Assembly (NCBI GenBank): GCA_910577655.1
Contig: CAJTOW010000018.1
Coordinates: 1 to 48,628, forward strand
Length of the DNA: 48,628 nt
Direction of reading: 5' to 3'
DNA from: an uncultured Lachnospiraceae bacterium
GTDB lineage: Bacteria > Bacillota > Clostridia > Lachnospirales > Lachnospiraceae
Part shown: piece after piece, positions 9,448-18,276 of the stretch
Numbering within the stretch: position 1 is the first letter of the stretch
How the letters are laid out: every line of letters begins with the position of its first letter
Made by a program: the position numbers and the translations under genes
Notes under the pieces: generated by a model
What the model saw: the letters and a program-made list of their open reading frames with translations, nothing else
What the model was told of the DNA's origin: nothing
Databases searched by the model: none

Positions 9448-9613
9448 GGAATCGCCGGGAAACCGGTCAGATTCCGGGTGTCGGGAGAGTATCTGGGTCA
9501 GAATGGGAAACATTGAGGGCAGGATTCATCTAAAGGAGGGATCAGATTTCATTAGGCATCCGATCATGCCAGGGAAGGTGAAATCATGGCCCTTATTTTT
9601 TCTTGTTTTTCCG
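9448..9613 (+). promoter_or_regulatory. structured leader of the PTS gene, possible attenuator
   Basis: GGAATC (9448-9453) and GATTCC (9470-9475) enclose a CCGG-GAAA-CCGG tetraloop hairpin. Further down, GGCAT...ATGCC and AGGG...CCCT can pair just before a long T-rich tract (TATTTTTTCTTGTTTTT), which resembles a terminator placed inside the leader. Many PTS operons are controlled by BglG/LicT-type antitermination, but I do not see a sequence I can match to a known RAT site, and no antiterminator gene is in the window. Confidence 0.45.
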
Positions 9614-9682
9614 TCCTGGATGGGAAAGTAGTTTTTTTTATAGTTTGTTTTAAAAATTATTGGGAAGGAAGGTGTAGTTTGT

Positions 9683-11152
9683 ATGAAATTTCTTCAAAAA
9701 CTGGGCAAGGCGCTGATGCTGCCCGTGGCATGTCTGCCTATCTGTGGTATCCTCATGGGCATTGGTTACCTGCTTTGTCCGGCGACCATGCAGGGCGGTG
9801 ATATCACCGGCTTCAAGGCACTGACAGGTCTGTTCCTGGTGAAGGCAGGCGGTGCATTGATTGACAATATGGCCCTGCTGTTCGTAATCGGTGTAGGTGT
9901 GGGCATGTCCAGGGACAATGACGGCACCGGCGGTCTGGCGGCCCTGGCCTCCTGGCTGATGATTACCACCCTGCTGAGTACTGGCGTGGTGACCACCATG
10001 ATGCCTTCCGTGGCGGACGACGTCAACAAGACACTGGCATTTAGCAAGATTGCCAATCCGTTTATCGGAATCATCGCCGGTATCGTAGGCTCCACCTGTT
10101 ACAATAAGTTCTACAAGACAGAGCTGCCGGACTGGCTGTCCTTCTTCAGCGGCAAGCGGTGCGTGGCCATTATCGCAGGTGTGGTTTCCATCCTGGTATC
10201 CGTGGTACTGCTGTTCGTGTGGCCGGTGATCTTCGGTGTGCTGATCGCTGTAGGTCAGGGCATCGTAGGGATGGGCGCCGTGGGCGCAGGTATCTATGCG
10301 TTCCTGAACCGTCTGCTGATTCCTACGGGACTGCACCATGCACTGAACAACGTATTCTGGTTTGATACCATCGGACTTGGCGATCTGTCCCACTTCTGGG
10401 CAGGCGATACCTCCGCGGATGTAACCTGGTCCCTGGGTATGTATATGTCCGGTTTCTTCCCCTGCATGATGTTTGGTGTCCCGGGCGCTGCCCTGGCCAT
10501 GGTCCATTGTGCAAAGGATAACAAGCGGAAGGTGGCATTTGGCCTTCTGTTCTCCGCAGCCGTCTGTTCCTTTGTCTGCGGCGTCACCGAGCCCTTTGAG
10601 TTCGGATTTATGTTCCTGGCTCCGGCTCTGTATGTGCTCTATGCACTGTTGTACGGTATTTTCACCGTGATCGTAGCCCTGGTAGGCTTCAGGGCCGGGT
10701 TCTCCTTCTCCGGCGGCGCCACGGATGCACTGTTCTCCGCGTCCCTGCCGGCAGCAGCCAATACCTGGATGCTTCTTCCCCTGGGTCTGGCGGCATTTGC
10801 TGTCTTCTATGTGGTGTTCCGTTTCGCCATTACGGCCTGGGATCTGAAGACTCCGGGACGGGAGGACGACGATGTGGAGGATGAGATGAACGCGGTTCTT
10901 TCCAATGACAACTATGCCCAGGTGGCTTCCGTCATCCTGGAAGGTGTCGGCGGCAAGGACAATGTAGACTCCATCGACAACTGTATTACCAGGCTCCGCC
11001 TGGAGGTGAAGGATACTACCCTGGTAGACGAGAAGAAGATCAAATCAGCCGGTGTCTCCGGCGTCATCCGCCCAGGCAAGACCAGCGTCCAGGTGGTAGT
11101 CGGCACTAAGGTACAGTTTGTGGCAGATGAGTTTAAGAGGCTTTGCAGATAA
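9683..11152 (+). CDS. PTS sugar transporter, EIICB (glucose/N-acetylglucosamine/maltose family)
   Basis: This 489-aa membrane protein imports a sugar and phosphorylates it using phosphate passed from HPr through an EIIA. The N-terminal EIIC domain has about ten hydrophobic segments, starting with the amphipathic FLQKLGKALMLPVA, and carries the family signature GVTEPFEFGF near residue 300. An acidic linker follows residue 390. The C-terminal EIIB domain (about 412-489) has the phosphorylation cysteine in NCITRLRLEV (Cys434). There is no EIIA domain, so a separate protein such as Crr must serve it. Its IIC-IIB order fits glucose, GlcNAc or maltose permeases; the exact sugar cannot be read. A GGAAGG box precedes the ATG. 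It is a single-gene unit with its own promoter and terminator. Confidence 0.9.
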   Translation: MKFLQKLGKALMLPVACLPICGILMGIGYLLCPATMQGGDITGFKALTGLFLVKAGGALIDNMALLFVIGVGVGMSRDNDGTGGLAALASWLMITTLLSTGVVTTMMPSVADDVNKTLAFSKIANPFIGIIAGIVGSTCYNKFYKTELPDWLSFFSGKRCVAIIAGVVSILVSVVLLFVWPVIFGVLIAVGQGIVGMGAVGAGIYAFLNRLLIPTGLHHALNNVFWFDTIGLGDLSHFWAGDTSADVTWSLGMYMSGFFPCMMFGVPGAALAMVHCAKDNKRKVAFGLLFSAAVCSFVCGVTEPFEFGFMFLAPALYVLYALLYGIFTVIVALVGFRAGFSFSGGATDALFSASLPAAANTWMLLPLGLAAFAVFYVVFRFAITAWDLKTPGREDDDVEDEMNAVLSNDNYAQVASVILEGVGGKDNVDSIDNCITRLRLEVKDTTLVDEKKIKSAGVSGVIRPGKTSVQVVVGTKVQFVADEFKRLCR

Positions 11153-11194
11153 ACGTGCTTTCAGGCACACTCCAAGGCTGCTGTTGACTCAGAG

Positions 11195-11255
11195 AAATCC
11201 CCGCAATATATGGATGCGATTATCAAAGTATTCGCATTATATATTGCGGGGATTT
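11195..11255. terminator. bidirectional terminator
   Basis: AAATCCCCGCAATATA (11195-11210) pairs with TATATTGCGGGGATTT at the far end (to 11255), and an inner ATGCGA/TTCGCAT stem extends the hairpin. A-rich and T-rich flanks serve both strands. It lies between the convergent PTS gene and the minus-strand membrane-protein gene. Confidence 0.85.
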
Positions 11256-11266
11256 ATTTTCTGCTC

Positions 11267-11701
11267 TTACAGCATCTCCATATAAGCAAGCAACTGGTCC
11301 GCGATCTCCATTCCGATATAGACCAGGGCGCCAAGGATTGCTGCTGCCAGCAGAAGGAACAGAAGCTTGTAGAACATATAAGCTCTCGCAAAATTCCTCC
11401 GGTTGGTATTCTTTTTATTAAAGGCCAGATAAACCAGGTAGAACCATCCGATTATGGGGATATTCATGCACATCAGGGTGAAGAACCACTGGTGGACGGA
11501 TGCATCTGAGGTCTGGGGGGTGAAGACCTTGAGGCTGGGCCTGCACTTTTTCTTCTTTGGCTTTTTGGTCTTTTTTTCTGTTTCTGCTAAAGAGGTGACC
11601 AGTCCGGGAATATTGGCGGCCTCGTCGTCTTTCACCTTGCCGGCAGTAGTCTGGCCGGAACCGGTTTTTCCTGGAGTTGTCTGTGTTGTCTTTGTATTCA
11701 T
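11267..11701 (-). CDS. small membrane protein downstream of penicillin-binding protein
   Basis: This 144-aa protein has a hydrophilic Thr/Lys-rich N-terminal half (1-65) with a polybasic KKPKKKK run, then two hydrophobic segments (about 72-92 and 112-132). The N-terminus is predicted to be cytoplasmic. I do not recognise a family. Its start lies 25 bp after the stop of the class A PBP gene on the same strand, so it is probably co-transcribed and may act with it at the cell envelope. A Lys-rich cytoplasmic tail is common in small divisome-associated proteins, but that is only an analogy. Confidence 0.7.
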   Translation of the reverse strand: MNTKTTQTTPGKTGSGQTTAGKVKDDEAANIPGLVTSLAETEKKTKKPKKKKCRPSLKVFTPQTSDASVHQWFFTLMCMNIPIIGWFYLVYLAFNKKNTNRRNFARAYMFYKLLFLLLAAAILGALVYIGMEIADQLLAYMEML

Positions 11702-11726
11702 GTGGGTGTCTCTCCTATGGAACAGT

Positions 11727-14609
11727 TCAGGGGGTATCTGAAGGGTTGGTATCGGTTACGCTCTCACTATCGCCTGCTGCTCCGGGGCCTCCGCTGCTGC
11801 CTCCGGAGGTGATCACCGGGGAGGGGCCTGCCAGACCGCCGGCACTGGCAGACCATTTGCGCTGTTCCAGATAAAGGACATTTAAGAGCTTCTGCTGCTC
11901 CTGGGCGATCCGGGTCTGCTCGGCGGCATTCTGGGAGTCCTCACGGGCCTGGACATTGGCCTGCTGCCTGTTCCATTCCTCCTCTGTGGGCAGGGTGGAG
12001 ATACGGGTGATGGCGTCATTGAGCCGCTGGGTGTAGGTAGCGGCCTCGGCGTAGGTACGCACCAGGGACAGCTTGTTGATGGTATCCTGCACCATCTGGG
12101 CGGCATTGGGAACCTGGTACTGGAGGGCTTCCAGATCCTGAAGGGCAGAGAGGAAGGTGTTCTTGCGGGTCTCCACCTCCAGGGCAGCCCGCTGCTTTAC
12201 GGCAGCTTCCTCGGCCCGTGCCTGGGCGGCAGCGGCTTCCCTGGCCTTCTGCTGCTCGTAGAGGGCGATGGTCTGCTGCATCTGGCGGATGGTGCCGGAG
12301 AACTCCTGGTACCGGGCGTCCACCCGTGACAACAGCTCGCCCCGTTTCTCACCTTCGTCCATAAGATTCAGCCTGGTGATCATGGACTGGTACTGCTGCT
12401 TCACCCAGTAGGTGTCCTCCACGGTCTCAATGGTCTTCTGTTCAAATGCCAGCACCTGGGCGTCAAGCTCTTCCTCCATCCGGCGCTGTTCCTTGTCGTG
12501 AAGATTCTGCTGGGCGCGGATCTGGCCGGTGACGCTGGCCAGGTCGGTGATACCGCTTTTTTCGTCCCGCTGCATTTCCACGGTCTCCGGTTTCTCCCAG
12601 TCCCAGGGTTCCAGACCAGCGTGGAGAGGCTCCATGACCTGCTTCCAGATCCGTCCGGCATAAGTACTGCCAAAGACGCCGGGCATAGCCCGTGGAATGT
12701 CGTAGCCCACCCAGATCGCGGTGGTGTAGTAACGTGTGTAGCCGCAGAACCAGGTGTCCTTGCTGCTGTTGGTGGTGCCGGTCTTGCCGGCACAGGGCAT
12801 CTGGCCGGACAGGGCCAGACCCCGGCCGGTACCCTTGGTCAGGGTATCCTTGAGAATATCGGTGACCATGTAAGCGGAATCTTCCTGGTATACCTGTCTG
12901 GCGTGGGGCTTCATGTCCTTGGTCAGATTGCCCTGCTGCTCGTGCTCGATTTTCAGGATACAGGTGTGGTCGTTGTAGATGCCGCCGTTGGCAAGGGTGC
13001 TGTAGCCTTTGGCCATGTCCACCACCCGCAGGCCGTTGGTGAAGCCGCCGATGCTTAAGGAAGGTACATCATTGTCCACATAGGTGATCCGCTGGAATTC
13101 CATCTGGCCTAAGTAGTCCAGGCCGAAATTGATGCCAATGTCCTCAAGGATCTGCCATGCTACAGTGTTGTAGCTGCTGCTGAGAGCCGTTCTTACGGTG
13201 ACCATGCCGTGGTAGCTGCCGCCGCTGTTGCGCGGGCCGCCTTCCCACTGGTGGTCGTCTATCATGCGGGCGGGCCAGTATTCGCCGGTGTCAAAGGCCG
13301 GCGCGTAGTCGATCAGGGGCTTGATGGTGCTTCCCGGCTGTCGGGCGCTTAGGTAAGCTCTGTTGAAGGGATCATCTGCTCCCCGACCGCCTACGATGGC
13401 TGCTACATAGTTGGTCTGGTTGTCTACAATGACCCCGGCTCCCTGGAGGGCATACTTGCCATTATCCTGGAGCTCCGTGAAGGAGGAGAGGCCGGCGTCC
13501 AGCTGTTCCTGCAAAAGCTCCTGCAGGGAGGAGTCCAGGGAGGTATAGATCTTGTAGCCGCCTGCCCGGATGGAGTCATTTTTCTCATTATAAAGAGTCT
13601 GAAAACGGCTGGTGTAGGCGGTGTAGTCGTCCTTGTCCTCAAAGGTGTACTGGAACTGGAAGCCGTCCAGCTTCATCAGCTCTAAGGCAGCGCAGTGGAT
13701 GGCGTAGCTGCACTGGTAACGTTCGTCCGTGCCTTCGGATTCTTCCTGGACGATGTTCAGGGGCTGTTTGCGGTAGGTATCGTAATCTTCCTTCGTCAAA
13801 TACTCCTGCTGATACATACTATGTAGTACATCATTGCGTTTTTCCAGGGAGGCCTGGGGGTTGCGTACCGGGTCATAGGTGGTGGGGCTGTTGCTGATGC
13901 CCACCAGGACAGCGGCCTCCGGAACAGTCAGGTAGGCGGCGTCCTTGCCGAAGTAGTAACGGCTGGCAGCCTGGACCCCATAGCAGTGGTGGCCGTAGAA
14001 GTTTGTGTTGCAGTAGAACTCCATAATGTCGGCTTTGGAGTATTTTTTTTCAACCTCTGGTGCCAGAAGGATCTCTACTACCTTGCGTGTAAAGCTTTTT
14101 TCCTGGGTCAGGAAGGTGTTCTTGACTACCTGCTGGGTGATGGTGCTGCCGCCCTGGGTGATGGCGCCCCTGTTTTTCACCAGGGCAAGGGCGGCCCGGG
14201 TGGTGGCGATCCAGTCCACGCCGGTGTGGCTTTTGAAACGCCGGTCCTCCTGGGCGATATAGGCGTTCTGGATGTTGAGGCTGATTTTTCCGATGGGGAC
14301 ATATTCGTAGTGGCCTGCGTTAATCAGGCCCACCAGATTCTTGTCCTTGTCGTAGACCTCTGTGTCGGACAGCATACGGAAATCCTGCCGGTTCATCTGG
14401 GCCAGCTTGTCATAGGCCACTTCCCGGCAGTATTCCAGGTCCGGTTTTACACGGGCATAGAGCAGGACGGCTGTAGTCACACCCAGGATCAGGGAGAGAA
14501 CCAGAACCTGCAGTATTCCCTGAACCAGCCAGCCTGCCATGCCGATGATGCTGACCACAAGGGTGAGGATGCCTTTCAGGAAGGCGCGGATGATTTTTAG
14601 TATTTTCAT
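11727..14609 (-). CDS. class A penicillin-binding protein (bifunctional transglycosylase/transpeptidase)
   Basis: This 960-aa protein polymerises and cross-links peptidoglycan outside the membrane. I start at 14609 (MKILKIIRAF), where GAGG lies upstream; the open frame extends 62 codons further but with implausible content. Residues 12-52 contain the membrane anchor. The GT51 domain has the catalytic Glu121 in QEDRRF and GGSTITQQ at 153-160. The transpeptidase has the SxxK motif STIK (Ser427, Lys430), SYN (479-481) and KTGT (609-612). The C-terminal part (about 700-930) is a long Gln/Glu/Ala-rich coiled coil in place of the usual PASTA or Fn3 domains, ending in a Gly/Ser/Pro tail. The gene is transcribed divergently from murC. 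Confidence 0.95.
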   Translation of the reverse strand: MKILKIIRAFLKGILTLVVSIIGMAGWLVQGILQVLVLSLILGVTTAVLLYARVKPDLEYCREVAYDKLAQMNRQDFRMLSDTEVYDKDKNLVGLINAGHYEYVPIGKISLNIQNAYIAQEDRRFKSHTGVDWIATTRAALALVKNRGAITQGGSTITQQVVKNTFLTQEKSFTRKVVEILLAPEVEKKYSKADIMEFYCNTNFYGHHCYGVQAASRYYFGKDAAYLTVPEAAVLVGISNSPTTYDPVRNPQASLEKRNDVLHSMYQQEYLTKEDYDTYRKQPLNIVQEESEGTDERYQCSYAIHCAALELMKLDGFQFQYTFEDKDDYTAYTSRFQTLYNEKNDSIRAGGYKIYTSLDSSLQELLQEQLDAGLSSFTELQDNGKYALQGAGVIVDNQTNYVAAIVGGRGADDPFNRAYLSARQPGSTIKPLIDYAPAFDTGEYWPARMIDDHQWEGGPRNSGGSYHGMVTVRTALSSSYNTVAWQILEDIGINFGLDYLGQMEFQRITYVDNDVPSLSIGGFTNGLRVVDMAKGYSTLANGGIYNDHTCILKIEHEQQGNLTKDMKPHARQVYQEDSAYMVTDILKDTLTKGTGRGLALSGQMPCAGKTGTTNSSKDTWFCGYTRYYTTAIWVGYDIPRAMPGVFGSTYAGRIWKQVMEPLHAGLEPWDWEKPETVEMQRDEKSGITDLASVTGQIRAQQNLHDKEQRRMEEELDAQVLAFEQKTIETVEDTYWVKQQYQSMITRLNLMDEGEKRGELLSRVDARYQEFSGTIRQMQQTIALYEQQKAREAAAAQARAEEAAVKQRAALEVETRKNTFLSALQDLEALQYQVPNAAQMVQDTINKLSLVRTYAEAATYTQRLNDAITRISTLPTEEEWNRQQANVQAREDSQNAAEQTRIAQEQQKLLNVLYLEQRKWSASAGGLAGPSPVITSGGSSGGPGAAGDSESVTDTNPSDTP

Positions 14610-14917
14610 TTCAGGTACCTCATGTTTTGGTGTAGATGTGGGGCATTGCAGGTAACAGCCCAGATGCCCCCTGCTGCGGTATACGGCTATGTGGAATGGT
14701 TCCGTGATGGCCGTATGTCCGCGGCTGCTGCGGTGAAGGCGCAGACTTGTCTGAACTGTTATGGAACTGCTACGATTATAATACATATTTTTCAAAAACG
14801 GTATAAAAACTGTAAAAATATGTAGAAAACATTGATTTTCTTATGGAAAAGAAGTAAAAAAGGATATACAATAAAGGGTACATAGTCGTATAAAATAAAT
14901 ATAAGGTGGAGATCAGC
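14610..14917. promoter_or_regulatory. divergent promoter region between the PBP gene and murC
   Basis: This 308-bp stretch holds no gene. It is AT-rich near murC. On the minus strand a TATAAT box (14775-14780) with an extended TG upstream could be the -10 of the PBP gene; its -35 is poor. A half copy of the dispersed repeat (CTGAACTGTTA near 14754) lies beside it. AAGGTGGAG (14903-14911) is the murC ribosome binding site. Confidence 0.4.
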
Positions 14918-16297
14918 ATGTACCAGATAGATTTTGATAGGCCCCAGTCCGTTCATTTTATCGGGATTGGGGGGATTAGTATGAGTGGGCTGGCAGAGAT
15001 TCTGATACAGGAGGGTTTTACGGTCAGCGGGTCTGATGCCCATGAGAGCAGTCTTACAAAGCAGCTGGAGGCGGACGGAGCCAGGATTTATTATGGCCAG
15101 CGGGCGGATAATATTGTGGATGGGCTGGATGTGGTGGTGTACACGGCGGCGGTTCACCCGGACAATCCAGAGTACCAGGAGGCGGTGCGCCGGCAGCTTC
15201 CCATGCTGAGCAGGGCGGAGCTTCTGGGACAGATGATGAAGAATTACCGGCATGCGGTGGCAGTGGCGGGCACACATGGGAAGACCACTACCACGTCCAT
15301 GCTCACGGAGATCCTTCTGGCAGCGGATCTGGATCCCACCATTTCCGTGGGCGGAATTCTCCACTCCATTGGGGGGAATATCCGGGTGGGCGGTCCGGAG
15401 CTGTTTGTGACCGAGGCCTGCGAGTATACCAACAGCTTTCTGTGTTTCTTTCCCACTATAGAGGTGATTCTCAATGTGGAGGAGGATCATCTGGACTTTT
15501 TTAAGGATCTGGAGGATATCCGTCGTTCCTTCCGGCTGTTTGCCCAGAAGCTGGGGCCGGAGGGGCTTCTGGTGATCAATTCGGATATCCCGGATTATGA
15601 GGAATTGTGCCGGGATCTGCCCTGCCCCGTGGTGACGGTGGGACGGTCGGTGGACAGCAATTACAGCGCGGGAGAGATCACCTGGGATGCCTGGGCAAGA
15701 CCGGCATTTACCTTATTAAAAAATGGAGAGCCGGTGGGAGAGCTGTCCCTGGGTGTGCCTGGCGAGCACAATGTCTATAATGCCCTGGCGGCTGTGGCGG
15801 CGGCTGATGCCCTGGGTGTGCCCTGGGAGGCGGTGAAGGCCGGACTGGCCGGCTTTACCGGTACAGAGCGCCGGTTTGAGAAGAAGGGGGAGATCGGCGG
15901 GGTAACAGTGATCGATGATTATGCCCATCATCCCCATGAGATCGAGGCTACCTTAAAGACCGCGGCCACTTATCCCCATAAGAAGGTCTGGTGCGTGTTC
16001 CAGCCCCACACCTACAGCAGGACCAGGGCATTCCTGGATGAGTTTGCCCAGGCGCTGGTTCTGGCGGATGAGGTGATTCTGGCGGACATCTATCCGGCCC
16101 GTGAAACCGATACCCTGGGGGTCAGCTCCCGTGACATTGCGGCACGGATTACAAAGCTTGGGGGCAGCGTCCATTATTTTCCAAATTTTGACGAAATTGA
16201 AACATTTATTTTAAAAAATTGTTCCACAGGCGATTTGTTGATAACTATGGGGGCCGGAGACATTGTAAAAGTTGGGGAAAGGCTCCTTGGCCGGTAA
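14918..16297 (+). CDS. murC: UDP-N-acetylmuramate--L-alanine ligase
   Basis: MurC adds L-alanine to UDP-MurNAc with ATP, the first amino acid step of peptidoglycan precursor synthesis in the cytoplasm. The ATG at 14918 follows AAGGTGGAG; the in-frame GTG at 14906 lies inside that site and is rejected. The protein has 459 aa, the normal length. It shows the N-terminal Rossmann motif FIGIGGISMSGLA (14-26), the Mur ligase P-loop GTHGKTTTT (118-126), a central EACEY and NVEEDHLDFF segment, and the C-terminal DDYAHHPHEI motif. The gene is monocistronic or leads into the region containing DnaA boxes; the first box begins 2 bp after the stop. Confidence 0.97.
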   Translation: MYQIDFDRPQSVHFIGIGGISMSGLAEILIQEGFTVSGSDAHESSLTKQLEADGARIYYGQRADNIVDGLDVVVYTAAVHPDNPEYQEAVRRQLPMLSRAELLGQMMKNYRHAVAVAGTHGKTTTTSMLTEILLAADLDPTISVGGILHSIGGNIRVGGPELFVTEACEYTNSFLCFFPTIEVILNVEEDHLDFFKDLEDIRRSFRLFAQKLGPEGLLVINSDIPDYEELCRDLPCPVVTVGRSVDSNYSAGEITWDAWARPAFTLLKNGEPVGELSLGVPGEHNVYNALAAVAAADALGVPWEAVKAGLAGFTGTERRFEKKGEIGGVTVIDDYAHHPHEIEATLKTAATYPHKKVWCVFQPHTYSRTRAFLDEFAQALVLADEVILADIYPARETDTLGVSSRDIAARITKLGGSVHYFPNFDEIETFILKNCSTGDLLITMGAGDIVKVGERLLGR

Positions 16298-16298
16298 G

Positions 16299-16499
16299 TT
16301 ATCCACATTATCCACATAGTTTTCCACCATTTGTGTGTGGGAAGCTGTGTGGATTTTTTGATTTACATAAGATTCAGGGAGAAAATCCCAGAAACTCTGA
16401 TTTTATAGGGGACAAGCCCGGTATATGACAAAATATACCAGAATATGCAGCAAAGTTATCCACAATATCCACAGCCCGAACACCCGTTTTTGTGGATGA
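16299..16499. promoter_or_regulatory. cluster of DnaA boxes
   Basis: Three exact copies of the consensus TTATCCACA occur at 16299-16307, 16308-16316 and 16456-16464. Near matches lie at 16465-16473 (ATATCCACA), 16491-16499 (TGTGGATGA, reverse strand), 16320-16328 (TTTTCCACC) and around 16346-16354. An AT-rich segment with the palindrome GGTATA-N8-TATACC separates the two groups. The cluster sits upstream of dnaD-like and dnaI-like genes. This arrangement fits either DnaA control of the primosome operon, a DnaA-titrating site, or an origin. No dnaA or dnaN is in the window. Confidence 0.75.
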
Positions 16500-16553
16500 A
16501 TGAAGCTATTTCCTTTTGAAAAAGGATGTGTTAAGATAGAGGAAACCAGTTCC

Positions 16554-16878
16554 GATGGGCGTCAGAGCTCGGGCCAGAGGACGTTGCAAACCGAACTTGT
16601 TTGCATAAGACCTCTGGCATGAGCTCTGACATGGGCGGAACGCCCCGAGCTTCTTGTCCCCGGTGCATTATCGGGGGCAAGAAGAGAGGCCCAGCGGAAC
16701 GGGCGGTAGGGAAAACCCCGAGATGGGCGTCAGAGCTCGGGCCAGAGGACGTTGCAAACCGAATTTGTTTGCATAAGACCTCTGGCATGAGTTCTGACAT
16801 GGGCCAAGCGCCCCGAGCTTCTTGTCCCCGGTGCATTATCGGGGGCAAGAAGAGAGGCCCAGCGGAACGGGCGGTAGG
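16554..16878 (+). repeat. two tandem 157-bp units, each able to form two large hairpins
   Basis: Unit 1 is 16554-16710 and unit 2 is 16722-16878, a period of 168 bp with only a few differences. In each unit GTCAGAGCTC pairs with GAGCTCTGAC (16561-16570 with 16621-16630; 16729-16738 with 16789-16798), CCAGAGG with CCTCTGG and TGCAAAC with GTTTGCA, giving a 70-nt hairpin. A second hairpin follows, with CTTCTTGTCCCC pairing with GGGGCAAGAAG. One difference in unit 2 turns a G-C pair into G-U, so pairing is kept. They lie just upstream of the dnaD-like gene. Confidence 0.85.
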
Positions 16879-16944
16879 AATGATTTCAGAACCTGTCAGG
16901 GAGAACGCATCAGTTTTCATATGCAACAGAGAGGGTGAGGATAT

Positions 16945-18222
16945 ATGGAGATGGTTTGCAGGTTCCAGGTAAGGGGGACCATAATTGATAACGTTTTTAT
17001 TGACCAGCTGATGCCGGACGCACCAGGAGAATATCTGAAGGTATATCTGTACCTTCTGCGCCACCAGACAGAGAAGCCGGAGATCGGCAGCATTGCTGAT
17101 GCCCTGAACCACACGGAGGCGGATGTAAGACGTGCCCTGCGGTACTGGGAGCAGATGGGTGCCCTGGTGGAAGATTCCGGGCAGCCCCCTAAAGAGGCAG
17201 GGAACGGCAGCAGCAAAACCAGGCAGAGGGACAAGGAGGGCAGGGACAGCACAAAGTTCCGGGATGTGCCATCCACCCGGGGCGTCGCGCTGGACGACCT
17301 GTGGAAGATTGCAGAGACGGACACCGGGAACAGACGGGCCGGACAGCAGGATGACAGCCCGGGAGCAGGTAGAGAACGGCCGGACCGGCGGACGGAAGAA
17401 GAGGCAGGGCAGGTCATTGCCCGTGTTCCGGGCCGTCTGGAAGGAAGGGAAGCTGTCCAGGTATCCGGAACACAAAAATCTGTCCAGCCGGGAGCAGATA
17501 CGGTGCCTGCCGCCGGTGTATCTGTCAGGAAACCATCCCAGCAGGCGTCCCGGCCGGTCTACAGTCAGGAGCAGGTGAACCGGCTGTCGGAGGATGAGGA
17601 TTTTGCCCAGCTTCTGTATATTGCCCAGAAATATATGAATAAAGCATTTACTCCCCGGGAGTGTGAGGTGTTCGCCTACTTGTACGACGGGCTTCACATG
17701 TCCCAGGAGCTTCTGGAGTATCTGGTGGAGCATTGTGTACAGGGGGGCCACACCAGTATCCGCTACATAGAGACTGTAGGCCTCAACTGGCATGAAAAAG
17801 GGCTGAGAACCGTGGAGGAGGCCAAGGCCTATGCCAGCGGATTCACTAAGGATTCCTTTGCGGTTATGCGGGCCTTTGGGCTGTCGGACCGGAGACCGGG
17901 GGATTCGGAGAAGCAGATGATCTCCCGGTGGTTCAGTACCTATGGGTTTACCAGGGAGCTGGTCATAGAGGCCTGCAACCGGACCCTGGAGGCTACCCAC
18001 TCCCCCAGCTTCCGCTACGCGGATAAGATCTTGTCCGAGTGGAAGAAGGCAGGGGTCAGGAATCTGACAGATGTAAGCGCCCTGGACCAGAAACGCCAGA
18101 ACAGGCGGACTGCCCAGCCGGTGAAGGCAAAGGCAAACCAGTTTCACAACTTTGAACAGAGGGATACAGACTATGACTCCATGGTCTTAGACCAGGTAAA
18201 GTCCTGGATCGGAGGGAAATAG
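16945..18222 (+). CDS. DnaD-like primosomal protein
   Basis: This 425-aa protein is likely a Firmicute DnaD/DnaB-type primosome component that helps load the replicative helicase after DnaA opens DNA. A GAGGGTGAGG box precedes the ATG. Residues 1-80 resemble the DnaD N-terminal winged-helix domain (IIDNVFIDQLMPDAPGEYLK). Residues 85-205 are a hydrophilic low-complexity linker rich in Arg, Gly and Pro. Two C-terminal DnaB_2/DnaD helical domains follow (about 210-290 and 300-390), the first with AQKYMNKAFTPRE and the second with the WFSTYGFTRELVIEACNRT helix pair. The dnaI-like gene starts 54 bp downstream. DnaA boxes and hairpin repeats lie upstream. Confidence 0.85.
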   Translation: MEMVCRFQVRGTIIDNVFIDQLMPDAPGEYLKVYLYLLRHQTEKPEIGSIADALNHTEADVRRALRYWEQMGALVEDSGQPPKEAGNGSSKTRQRDKEGRDSTKFRDVPSTRGVALDDLWKIAETDTGNRRAGQQDDSPGAGRERPDRRTEEEAGQVIARVPGRLEGREAVQVSGTQKSVQPGADTVPAAGVSVRKPSQQASRPVYSQEQVNRLSEDEDFAQLLYIAQKYMNKAFTPRECEVFAYLYDGLHMSQELLEYLVEHCVQGGHTSIRYIETVGLNWHEKGLRTVEEAKAYASGFTKDSFAVMRAFGLSDRRPGDSEKQMISRWFSTYGFTRELVIEACNRTLEATHSPSFRYADKILSEWKKAGVRNLTDVSALDQKRQNRRTAQPVKAKANQFHNFEQRDTDYDSMVLDQVKSWIGGK

Positions 18223-18276
18223 ACCTGCTGATGGCAGCGGCTTTGGGGACAATCAGAAGAGAGAAGGAGAAAAACA

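Noticed and set aside
9443..9631. 62-aa frame in the PTS leader
   Set aside because: It has no ribosome binding site and its sequence follows the hairpins and T-rich tract of the leader.
16299..16499. This region as the chromosomal origin oriC
   Set aside because: The DnaA boxes are real, but dnaA, dnaN, rpmH and similar neighbours are absent, and skew cannot be judged from this window. I keep it only as a DnaA-binding cluster.
16554..16878. CRISPR array
   Set aside because: There are only two long units, without short regular repeats and unique spacers, and no cas genes. I found no CRISPR array anywhere in the window.
16531..18147. 538-aa minus-strand frame over the hairpin repeats and the dnaD-like gene
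   Set aside because: Its repeated C-terminal peptides come from the two tandem hairpin units and the rest is antisense to a recognisable DnaD-like protein.
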